Shown: positions 20,448-30,319 of the stretch, one piece after another
How the letters are laid out: each line of letters begins with the position of its first letter
Numbering within the stretch: the stretch's first letter is position 1
DNA from: Helianthus annuus
Lineage: Eukaryota > Streptophyta > Magnoliopsida > Asterales > Asteraceae
Direction of reading: 5' to 3'
DNA: 64,000 bases
Assembly: GCF_002127325.2 (NCBI RefSeq)
Contig: NC_035444.2
Coordinates: 77,993,392 to 78,057,391, forward strand
Program-made: the position numbers and the translations under genes
Notes under the pieces: generated by a model
The model's database searches: none
Seen by the model: only the letters and a program-made list of their open reading frames with translations
Told to the model about the DNA's origin: nothing

Positions 20448-21760
20448 CAAGCAACTCGTCGGGTGAAAACAAAATAGTGGGTTCCTGGATGGGCAACCCA
20501 TCGGGGGCAAAACGGACAATATCTTGACACGGTTTACTTTGACTGTTACAAATGGTATTAGAGTTAGGGGCCGGTCCGGTGTGCCAGCAAGGACACTGGA
20601 CTCCCTAAAGGGGGTGGAGATGTAAGTCTGTTAGGATCTGAGGCTCTCATGATTGTGTTTGTTTGTATAAATTGAACAGTAAGAACATATGAAATGATGT
20701 AAAGTGCAGCGGAAATGGATACAAACTTTGTAAACACAATCAAAGAAGAGAATAGTGTGATAAACAATTGCTTTTCATCAGTTGAAAGGTTACAAAGCAA
20801 ATCAAAAGATTACAAGCATGCTTACATAACTAAACTCCCCCTCAGCCTGATACCTCAAGGTTGGTTGCACAAGATGAAAGGATTGGACTGAAGAAGAAGA
20901 ATCCACTCAGTCAATCAAATGTAACAGTACAGAGTACCGTTATATTTATAGGCAATCCAATCCACTGACGCATCTCAGCTGATGTCACCATGAAAGCGAC
21001 ATCTAACAACCTAACAAACTCTATCTACTGATCTATACAACTACTGCTTTGCTAACTACTGACATTGATTGTACTTAAAAACCACTGATGTATAAACATT
21101 GATTCTTCATTCCACTGTTGCAGTCGACCAATGATGTTGAGCATCAGTGCTTTCTTCAAAGGGTGATCAGGCCTTGAAAGAGCAGTACTTTGGTTCTTCA
21201 CCAGTGCTTGGAATTCATCAGTAGATTGAGCTTCAGCCTTTAAACTTCATCAGTGCTTTGGCTTACATTACATAAAGAGAATCAAAACTGCTGCTGCATC
21301 CTTCCACTGCTGTGAACCCAGCATCACTTGTCATGATCAGCAGTGCTTGACTCAAGGCAGTAGATTGGGCAGCAGAGCTTTTAGTCTTCATCAGTCCTTG
21401 TGTAGAATCAGCAGTTGTAGGTCAGCAGTTGTTTATAGAAGCAGTACTTTGGAGCATATCAGATGTTTGCGCCACATTCAAGGGGAAGGTTTAGTGCAAA
21501 CTGCTTCTTATGATGAATCCACTGTTCTGAACCAGTTTTGGCTTTACATCATCTGTTCCTCTGGTAGGGTTCAATCCCAACAAAGTCCCACATCAGTTGA
21601 GAAAGAGAACGAAACCTTCCTTATAAGGGGGTGGAAACTTTCTCTACCAAGACGCATTTTGCCTGAGCAAGCAACTCGTCCAGTGAAAATAAAACCGTGA
21701 GTTCCTGGATGGACAACTTATTGGGGGCAAAGCGGACGATATCTTGAAACGATTTACTTG
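20448..21760 (+). mobile_element. TRIM (miniature LTR retrotransposon), interrupted by a solo LTR
   Basis: The partial left LTR ends GACTGTTACA at 20550. Two bases later is the primer site TGGTATTAGAGTTAGG (20553-20568, tRNA-Met type). The internal region is only about 70 bp and ends in the polypurine run AAAGGGGGTGGAGA (to 20620). The right LTR starts TGTAAGTCCC at 20621. It is split by the solo LTR at 20629-21582 and resumes with CCACATCAG, then CTTCCTTATAAGGGGGTGG. This is the compact plan of a TRIM. The ends are decayed. Confidence 0.75.
20629..21582 (-). mobile_element. 954-bp solo LTR (Copia-like) inside the TRIM
   Basis: The insert starts TGTTAGGATCTG and ends CAATCCCAACA, and is flanked by a perfect 5-bp duplication AAGTC (20624-20628 and 21583-21587). 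A TATAAATA box on the minus strand (20943-20950) suggests minus orientation. Many CAGTGCT/CATCAGTG words recur through it. No internal domain or second LTR is present. Copia origin is inferred from style only. Confidence 0.85.
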
Positions 21761-22498
21761 TAAGATAACACTTCAATCAAGTCAAGAGAGGATATTGACA
21801 TAAACTCCACTATGTTGTTGTGGGGACATGTTTCAGAATAGATAAATAACTGGAAAATGGATCCGCGCGCGTTGCGCCGCGGGCCATGAAATTGACTCGA
21901 AGTATATTGATCTATCAAACATAGCTTTATACGATGAGCTTTCAAGATTAATACAGCATACATTAGGTTAAATTTTGACCCAATTACTATTATTCCAGTG
22001 ATGATCCATATGCTTCCAGTTTTGCAAGTATATGTGAACTCAAAATTTGAATCAGTTGAAACATACTGAATATGTGAAGCACACAATTTATCAAATATAA
22101 ATTATCCTTCTTTGAAAAACTATACATAGCCACCACTAAACATCATATGAAGCTGCAATAAATCTCTTATCAGTTTCAATCAAAATTGAGAGCTTGAAAC
22201 ATAGATTTTGTTCCTAATTTTACTCAAATTTCACTACAAATGCTTCTATAAATCACCAAATTAAACTATGTAACCCTAATTTTCAACAAACCTAGACTTG
22301 CTTACAACAACAAAAGATACTGCCAAAGCCAAACAACAGAGTAAACCACAATGAATAACAAAAGTGGGTAAAATTCATACCTAATAGGTGAGTTGAATTC
22401 GTGGTGAACCATAATAAGCAGCGTTGATCTGGTTTCAAAACCCCTAAACTAGAACCCTAGCCGCCATCGCTGCCAATCTGGTTGTCAGAATAAAGACC
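21761..22498. other. Intergenic DNA with a Helitron-like hairpin
   Basis: No gene is supported. On the minus strand, GCCCGCGGCGCAACGCGCGC with a CCAGT a few bases on (about 21851-21886) resembles a decayed Helitron 3' end. Confidence 0.4.
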
Positions 22499-23017
22499 TC
22501 AGCCATAAGCCGCCGCTATCACCCCCTTCATCAAGTTGGGGTAGCCGATTCTCCGTGAACGAATCGAGAAGGATCGTGACTTCGGAACCGCTCTCCGGTG
22601 ATCGTCTCCGGCGCTGGAATCGAGTTTCTGCTTCTTCTCTGGCCGATTATTTGGATCGAATTTGGCTAGGTCTTCGACGGTTGTGGCGGAAGAAGTTACT
22701 ACGGCGGGAGTGGCGGGAGAAGTTACGACGGCGGGAGTTGCGGGAGAAGTTACGACGGCGGGAGTAGCCGGAGAAGTTACGACGGGGGGAGTGGCTGGAG
22801 AAGTTACATCGACAGTAGTGGCGGGAGAAGTTACGGCGGCGGGAGTAGCCGGAGAAGTTACGACGGCGGGAGTGTCTGGAGAAGTTACGGAGGCAGTAGT
22901 GGCGGGAGAAGTTACGGCGGCAGTAGTGGTGGGAGAAGTTACGGCGACGTCGCCGTTGGAGATAGCGGTGATTGATTCGATGAGTGGTGGTGATTCGACC
23001 GGTGGTGATGAAGCCAA
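22499..23017 (-). CDS. Hypothetical low-complexity protein, start codon apparently damaged
   Basis: This is an open frame of about 172 codons with no in-frame ATG at its 5' end. It opens at TTG, and the DNA there reads CCATTGGCTTC where CCATGGCTTC would give a normal Met-Ala start, so one inserted T may have broken the start. Residues about 29-118 are ten units of a 9-aa repeat, VTSPATPAV-like, encoded by a 27-bp minisatellite. A basic tail (RPEKKQKL and SFSIRSRRIGYPN) follows, ending AAYG. I do not recognise the family. The upstream leader is CT-rich with an ACCCTAA motif, as in many plant 5'UTRs, so it may derive from a real gene. Confidence 0.4.
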   Translation of the reverse strand: MASSPPVESPPLIESITAISNGDVAVTSPTTTAAVTSPATTASVTSPDTPAVVTSPATPAAVTSPATTVDVTSPATPPVVTSPATPAVVTSPATPAVVTSPATPAVVTSSATTVEDLAKFDPNNRPEKKQKLDSSAGDDHRRAVPKSRSFSIRSRRIGYPNLMKGVIAAAYG

Positions 23018-23083
23018 TGGAGGTCGTTTGGGTTAGGGTTTGTGGTTTCTCAGAAGAGGGAGAAGACCCTTTTCTCTCTCTTT

Positions 23084-23108
23084 ATCTTGCTTCTCTCTCT
23101 CTCTCTCT
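23084..23108. repeat. (CT)n microsatellite
   Basis: An uninterrupted CT run just upstream of the low-complexity ORF (minus sense GA). It could be part of a plant CT/GA-rich leader. Confidence 0.8.
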
Positions 23109-23699
23109 GATACACGTCTTGCGTGATAGTTGCAAGAAATACAACATGCTTTTTGAAGAACCATTATACAACTACATTAAAGCACATACTACCCTTTAAG
23201 CATAAGTTACAACCACCTATTGCCTATTTATGTTACAAATTAGAGTATATATAAATTAATAGAGGTTGTGAGAAATGATTTAGTGATATGAAACACTAAA
23301 AGATTAACCTACAACTTCAGGGTCCGTAACTAGCTTAGACATGCATTACTGAGCGATTTTCAAAGAAATAGTAAAGAGAAAATTATTACTAAGCGATTCT
23401 TAAAGAAATAGTAAAGAGAAAATTAAACAATAGAAAGGAATCTATTTCTGTTTTTAGTTTGTCTTTTTAGTTCTTTCGATTTCATTTATTTCACTAATTT
23501 ATATTAAAGAAATAGTAAAGAGAAAATTAAACAATAGAAAGGAATCTATCTGTTTTTAGTCTGTCTTTTTAGTTCTTTCAATTTCATTTATTTCACTAAG
23601 TTATAAACAATGAAAAAGCATTTCACTACTCAAATAGTTTTCATTTTATTAATAGATAGTTAAGCATTAAAGAACTATGTGTCAAATTTTGTATACATA
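23109..23699. other. Intergenic DNA with a short tandem duplication
   Basis: No gene is supported. AAAGAAATAGTAAAGAGAAA recurs (about 23363, 23403 and 23506) together with AATAGAAAGGAATCTAT, so a segment of about 110 bp is duplicated. Confidence 0.5.
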
Positions 23700-24237
23700 C
23701 TAGTTTATGCTCGCCCGTGTTGCGGGGCGCTACGCAAAATATTTTTCTACAAATAAAAAAAACACTATTATAGTTTTGCTAAAAAAAACTAAAATGATTA
23801 GAAAAACTATAATTTTAAACGAGAGTTTTAGCAATACTGTAATATGTCATGACCAATAAGCGAGCGCTAGCGAATAAAAATTATATCGAGTCAACCAATT
23901 AAAACAAAACACTACCATAGGTTTGCAAAAAAAAAAAAAAAATTAAAAAAATTAAAACGAAAACGATGGCAAGACTTCAATGTTAAACTAGGGGAAAATC
24001 GTAAGTTTGACTGGGGTAAAATCGTAATTTATCAAAAGGTACAACGATGACAAGATTTTAATTTTGAACTGGAGCAAAATCGTAATTTTAGCTGGGGTAA
24101 AATCGTAATTTGTCAAAATATACAACGATGGCGAAACTATAATTTAAACTGAAGGTAAAATCGTAATTTTAAGCTAGTGTAAAATTGTAATTTGTTTAGG
24201 CCAACAGGTAATTCAATGGGTTTTGTTTATATATAGA
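23700..24237 (-). mobile_element. Non-autonomous Helitron, 538 bp
   Basis: On the minus strand it begins TCTATATATAAACAAAAC (from 24237) and ends with the hairpin CCCCGCAACACGGG followed by CTAG at 23700-23703 and a host T. This is the plant Helitron pattern: 5' TC, 3' subterminal hairpin, CTRR. The interior holds three to four imperfect repeats around GGTAAAATCGTAATTT. There is no coding content. The base before TC is T rather than the usual A. Confidence 0.75.
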
Positions 24238-25328
24238 ATTGGTTGATTCTTTTGAATTTTTTTTATCATATTGATATTTTTGTTTACGATTCTGGATATT
24301 CTACGTTCGTCATACTATAAATTTTTAACTACTGTTTTGTGAATATTGACGTCAACGAAATTAAATTTAAAATTAGAAAACACTAAAAAAAATCTAATTA
24401 CGAGCTTCGCATATTGCATATTTAATCCTTAATATATTACACAAGTTGATTGAGAGCGCGTTGGACATGGGCAGCTGGAATTCATCGAACGGCTGGAAAG
24501 TTAAATAAAGAAACCCAAACTAAATTAAAAATTAATTGAAATAAAAACAAAATCATATTATAAATAATAATAAATGAATTAAAATTAAAAAGGTAAAATA
24601 AACTAAAGATAGCAGGTTCATACGAAGCTACCTTTGAAATTAGGGTCAAATGGTCGGTGTAATTTGCATAACTCCCCATGCAATATAACAGCTCTATATA
24701 CAACTTGACACGTGGACTCGTTAATGGCCCCCACTATGCCGACTTTAATTTTTAGTTTGCCCCTCCTACCTTCAACCTCTTTACATGACTCGTTCCCTAA
24801 ACATCCTGTATATTTGTAGTTGATTTTTTTTTTATTTGAAAAACTTTAAAAGTTGTTTATCTTAATATCGCTCATGTAATTAGAATACATGGTAAAAGAC
24901 AATGGTTTAAAACCTATATATCTGTAACAACTTACTAAGTTTTAAACATGTCAGGTTGACGAGTTGAATTGTTAACCCAAACATGACCTAATTTATAGTT
25001 AGTGTTGACGGTTCGATTTTAAACATAACACACTTAAAGTCATGTAATGCAAACACAACCCTGTTAACTCATTTATCTAATAAGTCAAAGTGATTCACTG
25101 ATTTGTAAATTGTAATGAAGTCGTAAACAAATTTTGCAAGTTAGCTTGCTCAATTGAAGGGGATGACGAGTCGAGTTGTTCCAATAAACAAATTAAAAAA
25201 ATGTCAGCCTAAACACCACTTATCATATCATAACTTGAACATAATATATGCAAAAAAACGAGTTATGTATGACGCTCGAAAACTTAATTATTTGCATGTC
25301 ATGTTCGTATCATATCATAACTTGTCGA
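24238..25328. other. Intergenic DNA, nothing recognised
   Basis: AT-rich; no domains, no long repeats and no clear RNA gene. Confidence 0.5.
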
Positions 25329-26500
25329 TTTAGACCTGGCAAACGGGTCGGGTTGGGTCGGGTCAGGTCCTGGGTCAAAACGGGTTCGGGTCAAAACGGG
25401 TTAATTAAAAAGGGGGTTGTTTTGGTTCGGGTCAAAACGGGTTCGGGTCAGAACGGGTTCGGGCCAGAACGAGTTTAGGGTCGGAACGGGTTTCGGGTCG
25501 GGTTGGTTAAATTTTTTTTAAAGAGATTGTACATAAAGGGGCAATTTTGTTCGGTTCGAAACGGTTCGCGTCGAAACGGTACGCGTGGAAACGATTCGCG
25601 TCGAAACGGTACGCGTGGAAACGATTCGCGTCGAAACGGTACGCATTGAAACGGTTCGATTCAAAACGGTACCGGTCTAAACACAGTTTTATTTGTAATA
25701 ATCTATTTTATAGTTAGTAATACCTACGATTCTTGATAGCCAATCTGCTAGTTAAAGACTCTTGGTGATATGTCGGTGAAACACGTGACATACCAAACTG
25801 GCAGTAATCTTTTGGTGACATGCTTGTTGGAGATCCATCGGTTAAGACACCATTTGTAAATTTTCGAACGGTTCGATTTCGATTTGAAATGGTACTGGTC
25901 AAAACGGTACGGATCGAGACGGTTCGCGTCGAGACGGTACGCGTCGAGACGGTTCGCGTAGAGACGGTTCAGGTCGAAACGGTTCGCGTGGTCCGCGTCG
26001 AGACGGTTCGCGTGGTTCGGGTCGAAACGGTATGAAACTCGTCCCGACCCGAAACTCGTCTCGTGACGAAACTTGTGTCAGCCCAAAACCCGTTGCGATC
26101 CGAAACTCGTCCCGTGCAGAAACCCGTGTCGGCCCGAAACCCGACACGAACCGACCCCGTTTTGATCGAAAACCTGCGTCGTGCCGAAACCCATCTCGGC
26201 CCGAAACTCAATTTGAACTGAACCCGTTCCGATCCAAAGCCCGTTTCGTGCGGATACTTGTGCCGGCTTGAAACCCATTCCGATCCGAAACCTTCCCCAT
26301 ATCTTTAAGACACTAACCCACATCGACCCATTTATTTAATGTTGTCGACCCGTTTTGACCCGAAAATAAAAAGATGGAATTTTAAGTGACCCATTGTGAC
26401 CCATTTAGTTAAAATATCTTACCAAAACCAACCCATAAAGTTTTAAAAGCAACCAAAAGTGACCCACTTGGAAGACTTTGGGTCAAGATTGCCCCCTCTA
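25329..26500. mobile_element. hAT-like foldback element rich in GGGTC/CGAAACGG
   Basis: The left end TAGACCTGGCAAAC and the inverted right end TAGAGGGGGCAATC match at 10 of 14 bases. They are bordered by CTTGTC on both sides (25321 and 26501), a possible decayed 8-bp duplication. The left half is rich in GGGTCGGGTT and CGAAACGGT arrays and the right half in ACCCGAAACCCG, so the strand can fold on itself. Open frames here are repeat artefacts. Confidence 0.55.
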
Positions 26501-26836
26501 CTTGTCATCATGTGAAAACACCATGATTAATTTTATAACACACGTTTTTATAACAATTCTTGACTTATTTTTTACTTAGAAAAGAACATATATGAAGTGA
26601 AAAAAAAAACAATGACAAAGGTTCTATCCGAAGAACATATATTTTCATATTTGTTTCAAAGTTGAAACATAAGTTCATATCCATTTCATATATCATTTAC
26701 TTTTAAAGTTATCTTCTCTCCTTATATCTCACTTTAAATCAAATTCAAAGGACTATAAAGCAACTTTCCCAAACTACAAGGTCCTCAAACACCAATATGC
26801 AAATCCCAAGGAGCTAACATAAAACTACATTTCCAT
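26501..26836. other. Upstream region of the HIPP gene
   Basis: AT-rich sequence 5' of the HIPP TATA box. I see no metal-response or other named motif I would defend. Confidence 0.4.
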
Positions 26837-26844
26837 TATAAATA
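26837..26844 (+). promoter_or_regulatory. TATA box of the HIPP gene
   Basis: TATAAATA lies 134 bp before the ATG, leaving about 100 nt of 5'UTR if transcription starts about 30 bp downstream. Confidence 0.6.
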
Positions 26845-26977
26845 ACGGTAGCTAGAAATCTTGCCCTTTCAAACCGTCTTGACAAAGTAAACAAATAAAA
26901 AAAATACAAGTATCAGTGAGATTACTATATTGTCAGTAGAAAATATCTGAATCTAGAGAAAGAAACAGAGAAAAGCC

Positions 26978-29568
26978 ATGGGAGCTCTGGATCATCTTTC
27001 TAACATGTTCGATTGCGGCAGTGGAAGCAACAGAAAGTACAAAAAACGCAAGCAGTTGCAGGTATAGATCCTTTAAAAACCTTCTATTTTTTCGATATTA
27101 AGCTGTAAAAAAAAAAAAAACTATTTGTTTTGGGTTTATTACTCGTTTCTGTAAAGTTACACTTACACATGATCGTCAAATTAGGGATCGGATTTAGGAT
27201 CTGATGTGTGAAATAAAGTTATTTTTGTAATTTGAGTTTCTAGCTAAAGTTTGAAATTAATCAGAAACTTACACCACATGAATGACATGATTATTAATCT
27301 AGAAGTTAAAATATGTATATTTATTTAGAGTAAAATACTAAAATGGTCTTTGAGACTAGGTCATTTTTGCTACTTCAGTCCAAAAGTGAAACCAATTGTA
27401 TCTGGGTCTCTAAGGTTTCATTTTTGTTGTCATTTTCATCCAATTGACAATCTGGGTTAGAATTTCTGTTAACTTCTCCTCTTTTCATCGTTTTCCTCGT
27501 TTAAAATGACGGGCCACTTCAGTCCAAAAATTGAAACCTATTGTATATAGGTCCTGAGGTTTCATTTTTATTGCCACTTTCATCCAATTGGTAAACTGAG
27601 TTAAGAGTTTTATGTTAATTCTCATTTTTTTGTCGTTTTTCTCATTTAATTAAAATATATTATAACATAAACTGACAATTATACCCTTCGTCCTTCTTTT
27701 AAATGAGGAAAACGATGAAAAGAGTAGAAGTCAACAGAAAATTTTAACCTTGTTTGCCAATTAGATGAAAATAATAAAAAAAAATGAAACCTCGGGGACT
27801 CAGACACAAAAAGTCTCATTTTTGGACTGAAGTGACAAAAATGCCTAAACTCAACTCGTTTATTTATTTGATTGATTAGAGTAGAACTTAAATTCGCTGG
27901 TAGTGAAGGATTTGAAAATGAAACTTTGAATTTGAATAAAGGTGTATGCTGCTTTCTGTTTGTACACTATGCATTAGTAGTTGGATGTAGATTAGTAGAT
28001 ATATTATAGTTTTGTTTGGCGCTAAGGATGTGTGATGATACCTGTCTGGCTTTAGGAGGTTGTATGATAGTGAGAGAGTAGCCAAAGAAAAGTTTAAAGA
28101 GCGATGCTTACAGCCTTGTTTGGCTTTTTCTTATTGCTTTAGTGTTTTGTACCTAAAAAAGCATTCTACAACTAGGTAGATCTTTACTTTCACAAAATTG
28201 GAACTTTATAATTTTCAAATAATAATAATAATAATTATTAGTTTATGATCAGATTCATAAAGTAGAATCTAATAATCCAACTTTAAGGCTACATGTTGTG
28301 TGATAAATCCTTTGGGGGGGGGGGGGGGGTATCATGTGACATCAACGTCGTATAAACGGAGTGATTTTATTATTAACTTGCATTTTGTGGAATAAAACTC
28401 TCTTTACAACTATAAAACAAAGAAAAAAGAAATTCAAACAGAAATATATCCGATTGGTGAGAATCATGTGCCCCCTCCTCAACTATCCCTTTAGCGCTTG
28501 TTATGATGATGGTGAATCAATAATGCTTGCATAACATACCCGCAGTGGGGTTTGGGATACTATGAAGGTGAGATGACAAAGAGACGTGACTCTACACCAA
28601 CTGGCCTTAGATATTTTTCAACCATTTTTATTTTCTTGATAATTATATTTATTACTTTATGATTAGATTCATAAAGTAGAATCTAATAATCCAATTTTTG
28701 AAATATATATTGTTGTATGATTTGAAATTTGAATTATTGAAATCCCTAATGATTAACTTTTGTACCCATTAACAAAGTTGCTTCATGTTAACTCATTACA
28801 ACCATGATATATGTTATTTTTTAATTAAAGTTTAGATATTATATGTTATTTTTTTAATTAAAGTTTAGATATTTTATTTTATTATGATTATTTTAAAAAG
28901 TAATTAATGACGGAGGGCCCACCATGCTTGTTCAGTTGTTCACACTGATGATCTTTCTCTTGGCATGGCTCTACATGCTCTTGACTAAAAGTCAAATTGA
29001 TTTGTCATTCCTTCTTATCTGCCATTAACTATTCCAACAACTAATAACTTCTTGCTACATTTCCATGATGTAGGATATTGACTTGTGATATAAATATTTC
29101 GAGTAAAACAAAATATTTTAAATAAATAATTATAATTATATTTACATGAGTTAACTTTAGTTTTTTTTTTTAATTGTTTTCTGATAGACCGTGGAGATTA
29201 AAGTGAAGATCGATTGTGATGGGTGCGAGAGGAAGGTGAGGAGATCGGTCGAAGGCATGAAGGGCGTGACATCTGTAAGCGTGGAGCGAAAACAACACAA
29301 GCTTACAGTTGTGGGGTACGTTGAGCCACACAAAGTGTTGTCCCGTGTGGCTTATCGGACCGGGAAGAAGGTTGAGCTTTGGCCTTATGTGCCATATGAT
29401 ATCGTGGCCCACCCTTACGCACAAGGTGTGTATGACAAAAAGGCGCCTGCGGGGTATGTTCGATACGTTGAAGATCCGCACAATCAACTGGCACGAGCTA
29501 GCTCGACTGAGGTTCGGTACACCACAGCTTTTAGTGATGAAAATCCGGCTGCGTGTTCTATCATGTGA
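26978..29568 (+). CDS. HIPP26-like: Heavy metal-associated isoprenylated plant protein (HIPP26-like)
   Basis: Two coding exons, 26978-27061 and 29188-29568, give 154 aa. The donor is CAG/GTATAG and the acceptor is CTGATAG/ACC, phase 0. The start MGALDHLSNMFDC is the conserved HIPP N-terminus. An HMA metal-binding domain runs from about residue 29 to 92 with the CxxC pair in KIDCDGCERKV. The family tail LARASSTEVRYTTAFSDENP follows, and the C-terminal CaaX box is CSIM, which predicts farnesylation. Length equals that of Arabidopsis HIPP26 (about 153 aa). Family members bind heavy metals at membranes or in the nucleus and act in metal and abiotic-stress responses; that is family knowledge. The 2.1-kb intron holds a MULE-type MITE (27328-27857) and a G16 run. 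No defects are seen, so the gene looks functional. Confidence 0.93.
27328..27857. mobile_element. MULE-type MITE in the HIPP intron
   Basis: Inverted arms share the block ACTTCAGTCCAAAA (about 27383 on plus, 27817 in inverted sense). The ends GAGTAAAATAC and AACTC are flanked by 9-bp ATTTATTTA and GTTTATTTA (27319-27327, 27858-27866), an 8/9 match. A 9-bp duplication is the Mutator signature. The arms resemble the TIRs of the Pack-MULE at 34285. Confidence 0.65.
28314..28329. repeat. G16 homopolymer in the HIPP intron
   Basis: Sixteen consecutive G, followed by T. The neighbouring sequence AGATTCATAAAGTAGAATCTAATAATCCAA-like also recurs at about 28665, so part of the intron is duplicated. 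Confidence 0.8.
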
Positions 29569-30319
29569 TTGATTTTTCTGGGGTCAAAAACGAAGGAAGA
29601 TGTTTAAAGACTAAATATATAAAATCGTATGTAAGAAATTATGAGTGGATATGTTTAGTTGTCTGTTAAAAGAAAGTTTGGGTAATGAATTAGTTTATTG
29701 TTTTTTAGTATTACAACTATAAAAAGAAGAAAAAATGTTTGATGTATGGTGTTCTTTTTTTCTTTTATCTTTCATATTTTATAGCGGATAGTTTCTTTGT
29801 ATGTACATTTCTCAAGATAATGGATGATGTATTTTATGTCTAAATAATTTCTTTATGCGGAGAATGACATTTAAAATCGTTAAATAAATAACTCAATATA
29901 TGTTTTGCTTAGATACGTCTAACCATATAATAATATAAATTGGTAGTGGGTCGACCTAGTGGTGGGGTTATATATTATAAAAAAATATATGGTTTAATTA
30001 GGTGAAAACCAAAAATCGAGCTGAATTCTTATTTAGTTCGGTTTGGTTTAGTTTTCGGTTCCACCCAAATAAAATCCTAACCTGAATAGCCCATATAATA
30101 CAAAACCCGAACTTACGAACACCGCTACAGATGGTATCTAGGTTATAATGTTTCAATGTGTGTGGAATAGTCATAGTACAAAAATATTTAATATTTAACA
30201 TGCAATCAATATTTAAAAGGAATTTCAATGTGTGTAGAATAGTCATAATACAAGAATATTTATATGCAATCAATATTTAAAAGGAACCAACAAATATATA
30301 AAAGAAATTCGTTTTTAAG
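29569..30319. other. HIPP 3' flank and intergenic DNA
   Basis: HIPP 3'UTR sequence followed by AT-rich DNA. A short duplication, ATTTAAAAGGAA with AATGTGTGTAGAATAGTCATA-like words, occurs at about 30150-30290. Confidence 0.4.

Noticed and set aside
29170..29494. Minus-strand ORFs opposite HIPP exon 2
   Set aside because: Antisense shadow of a clear, conserved HMA coding exon.
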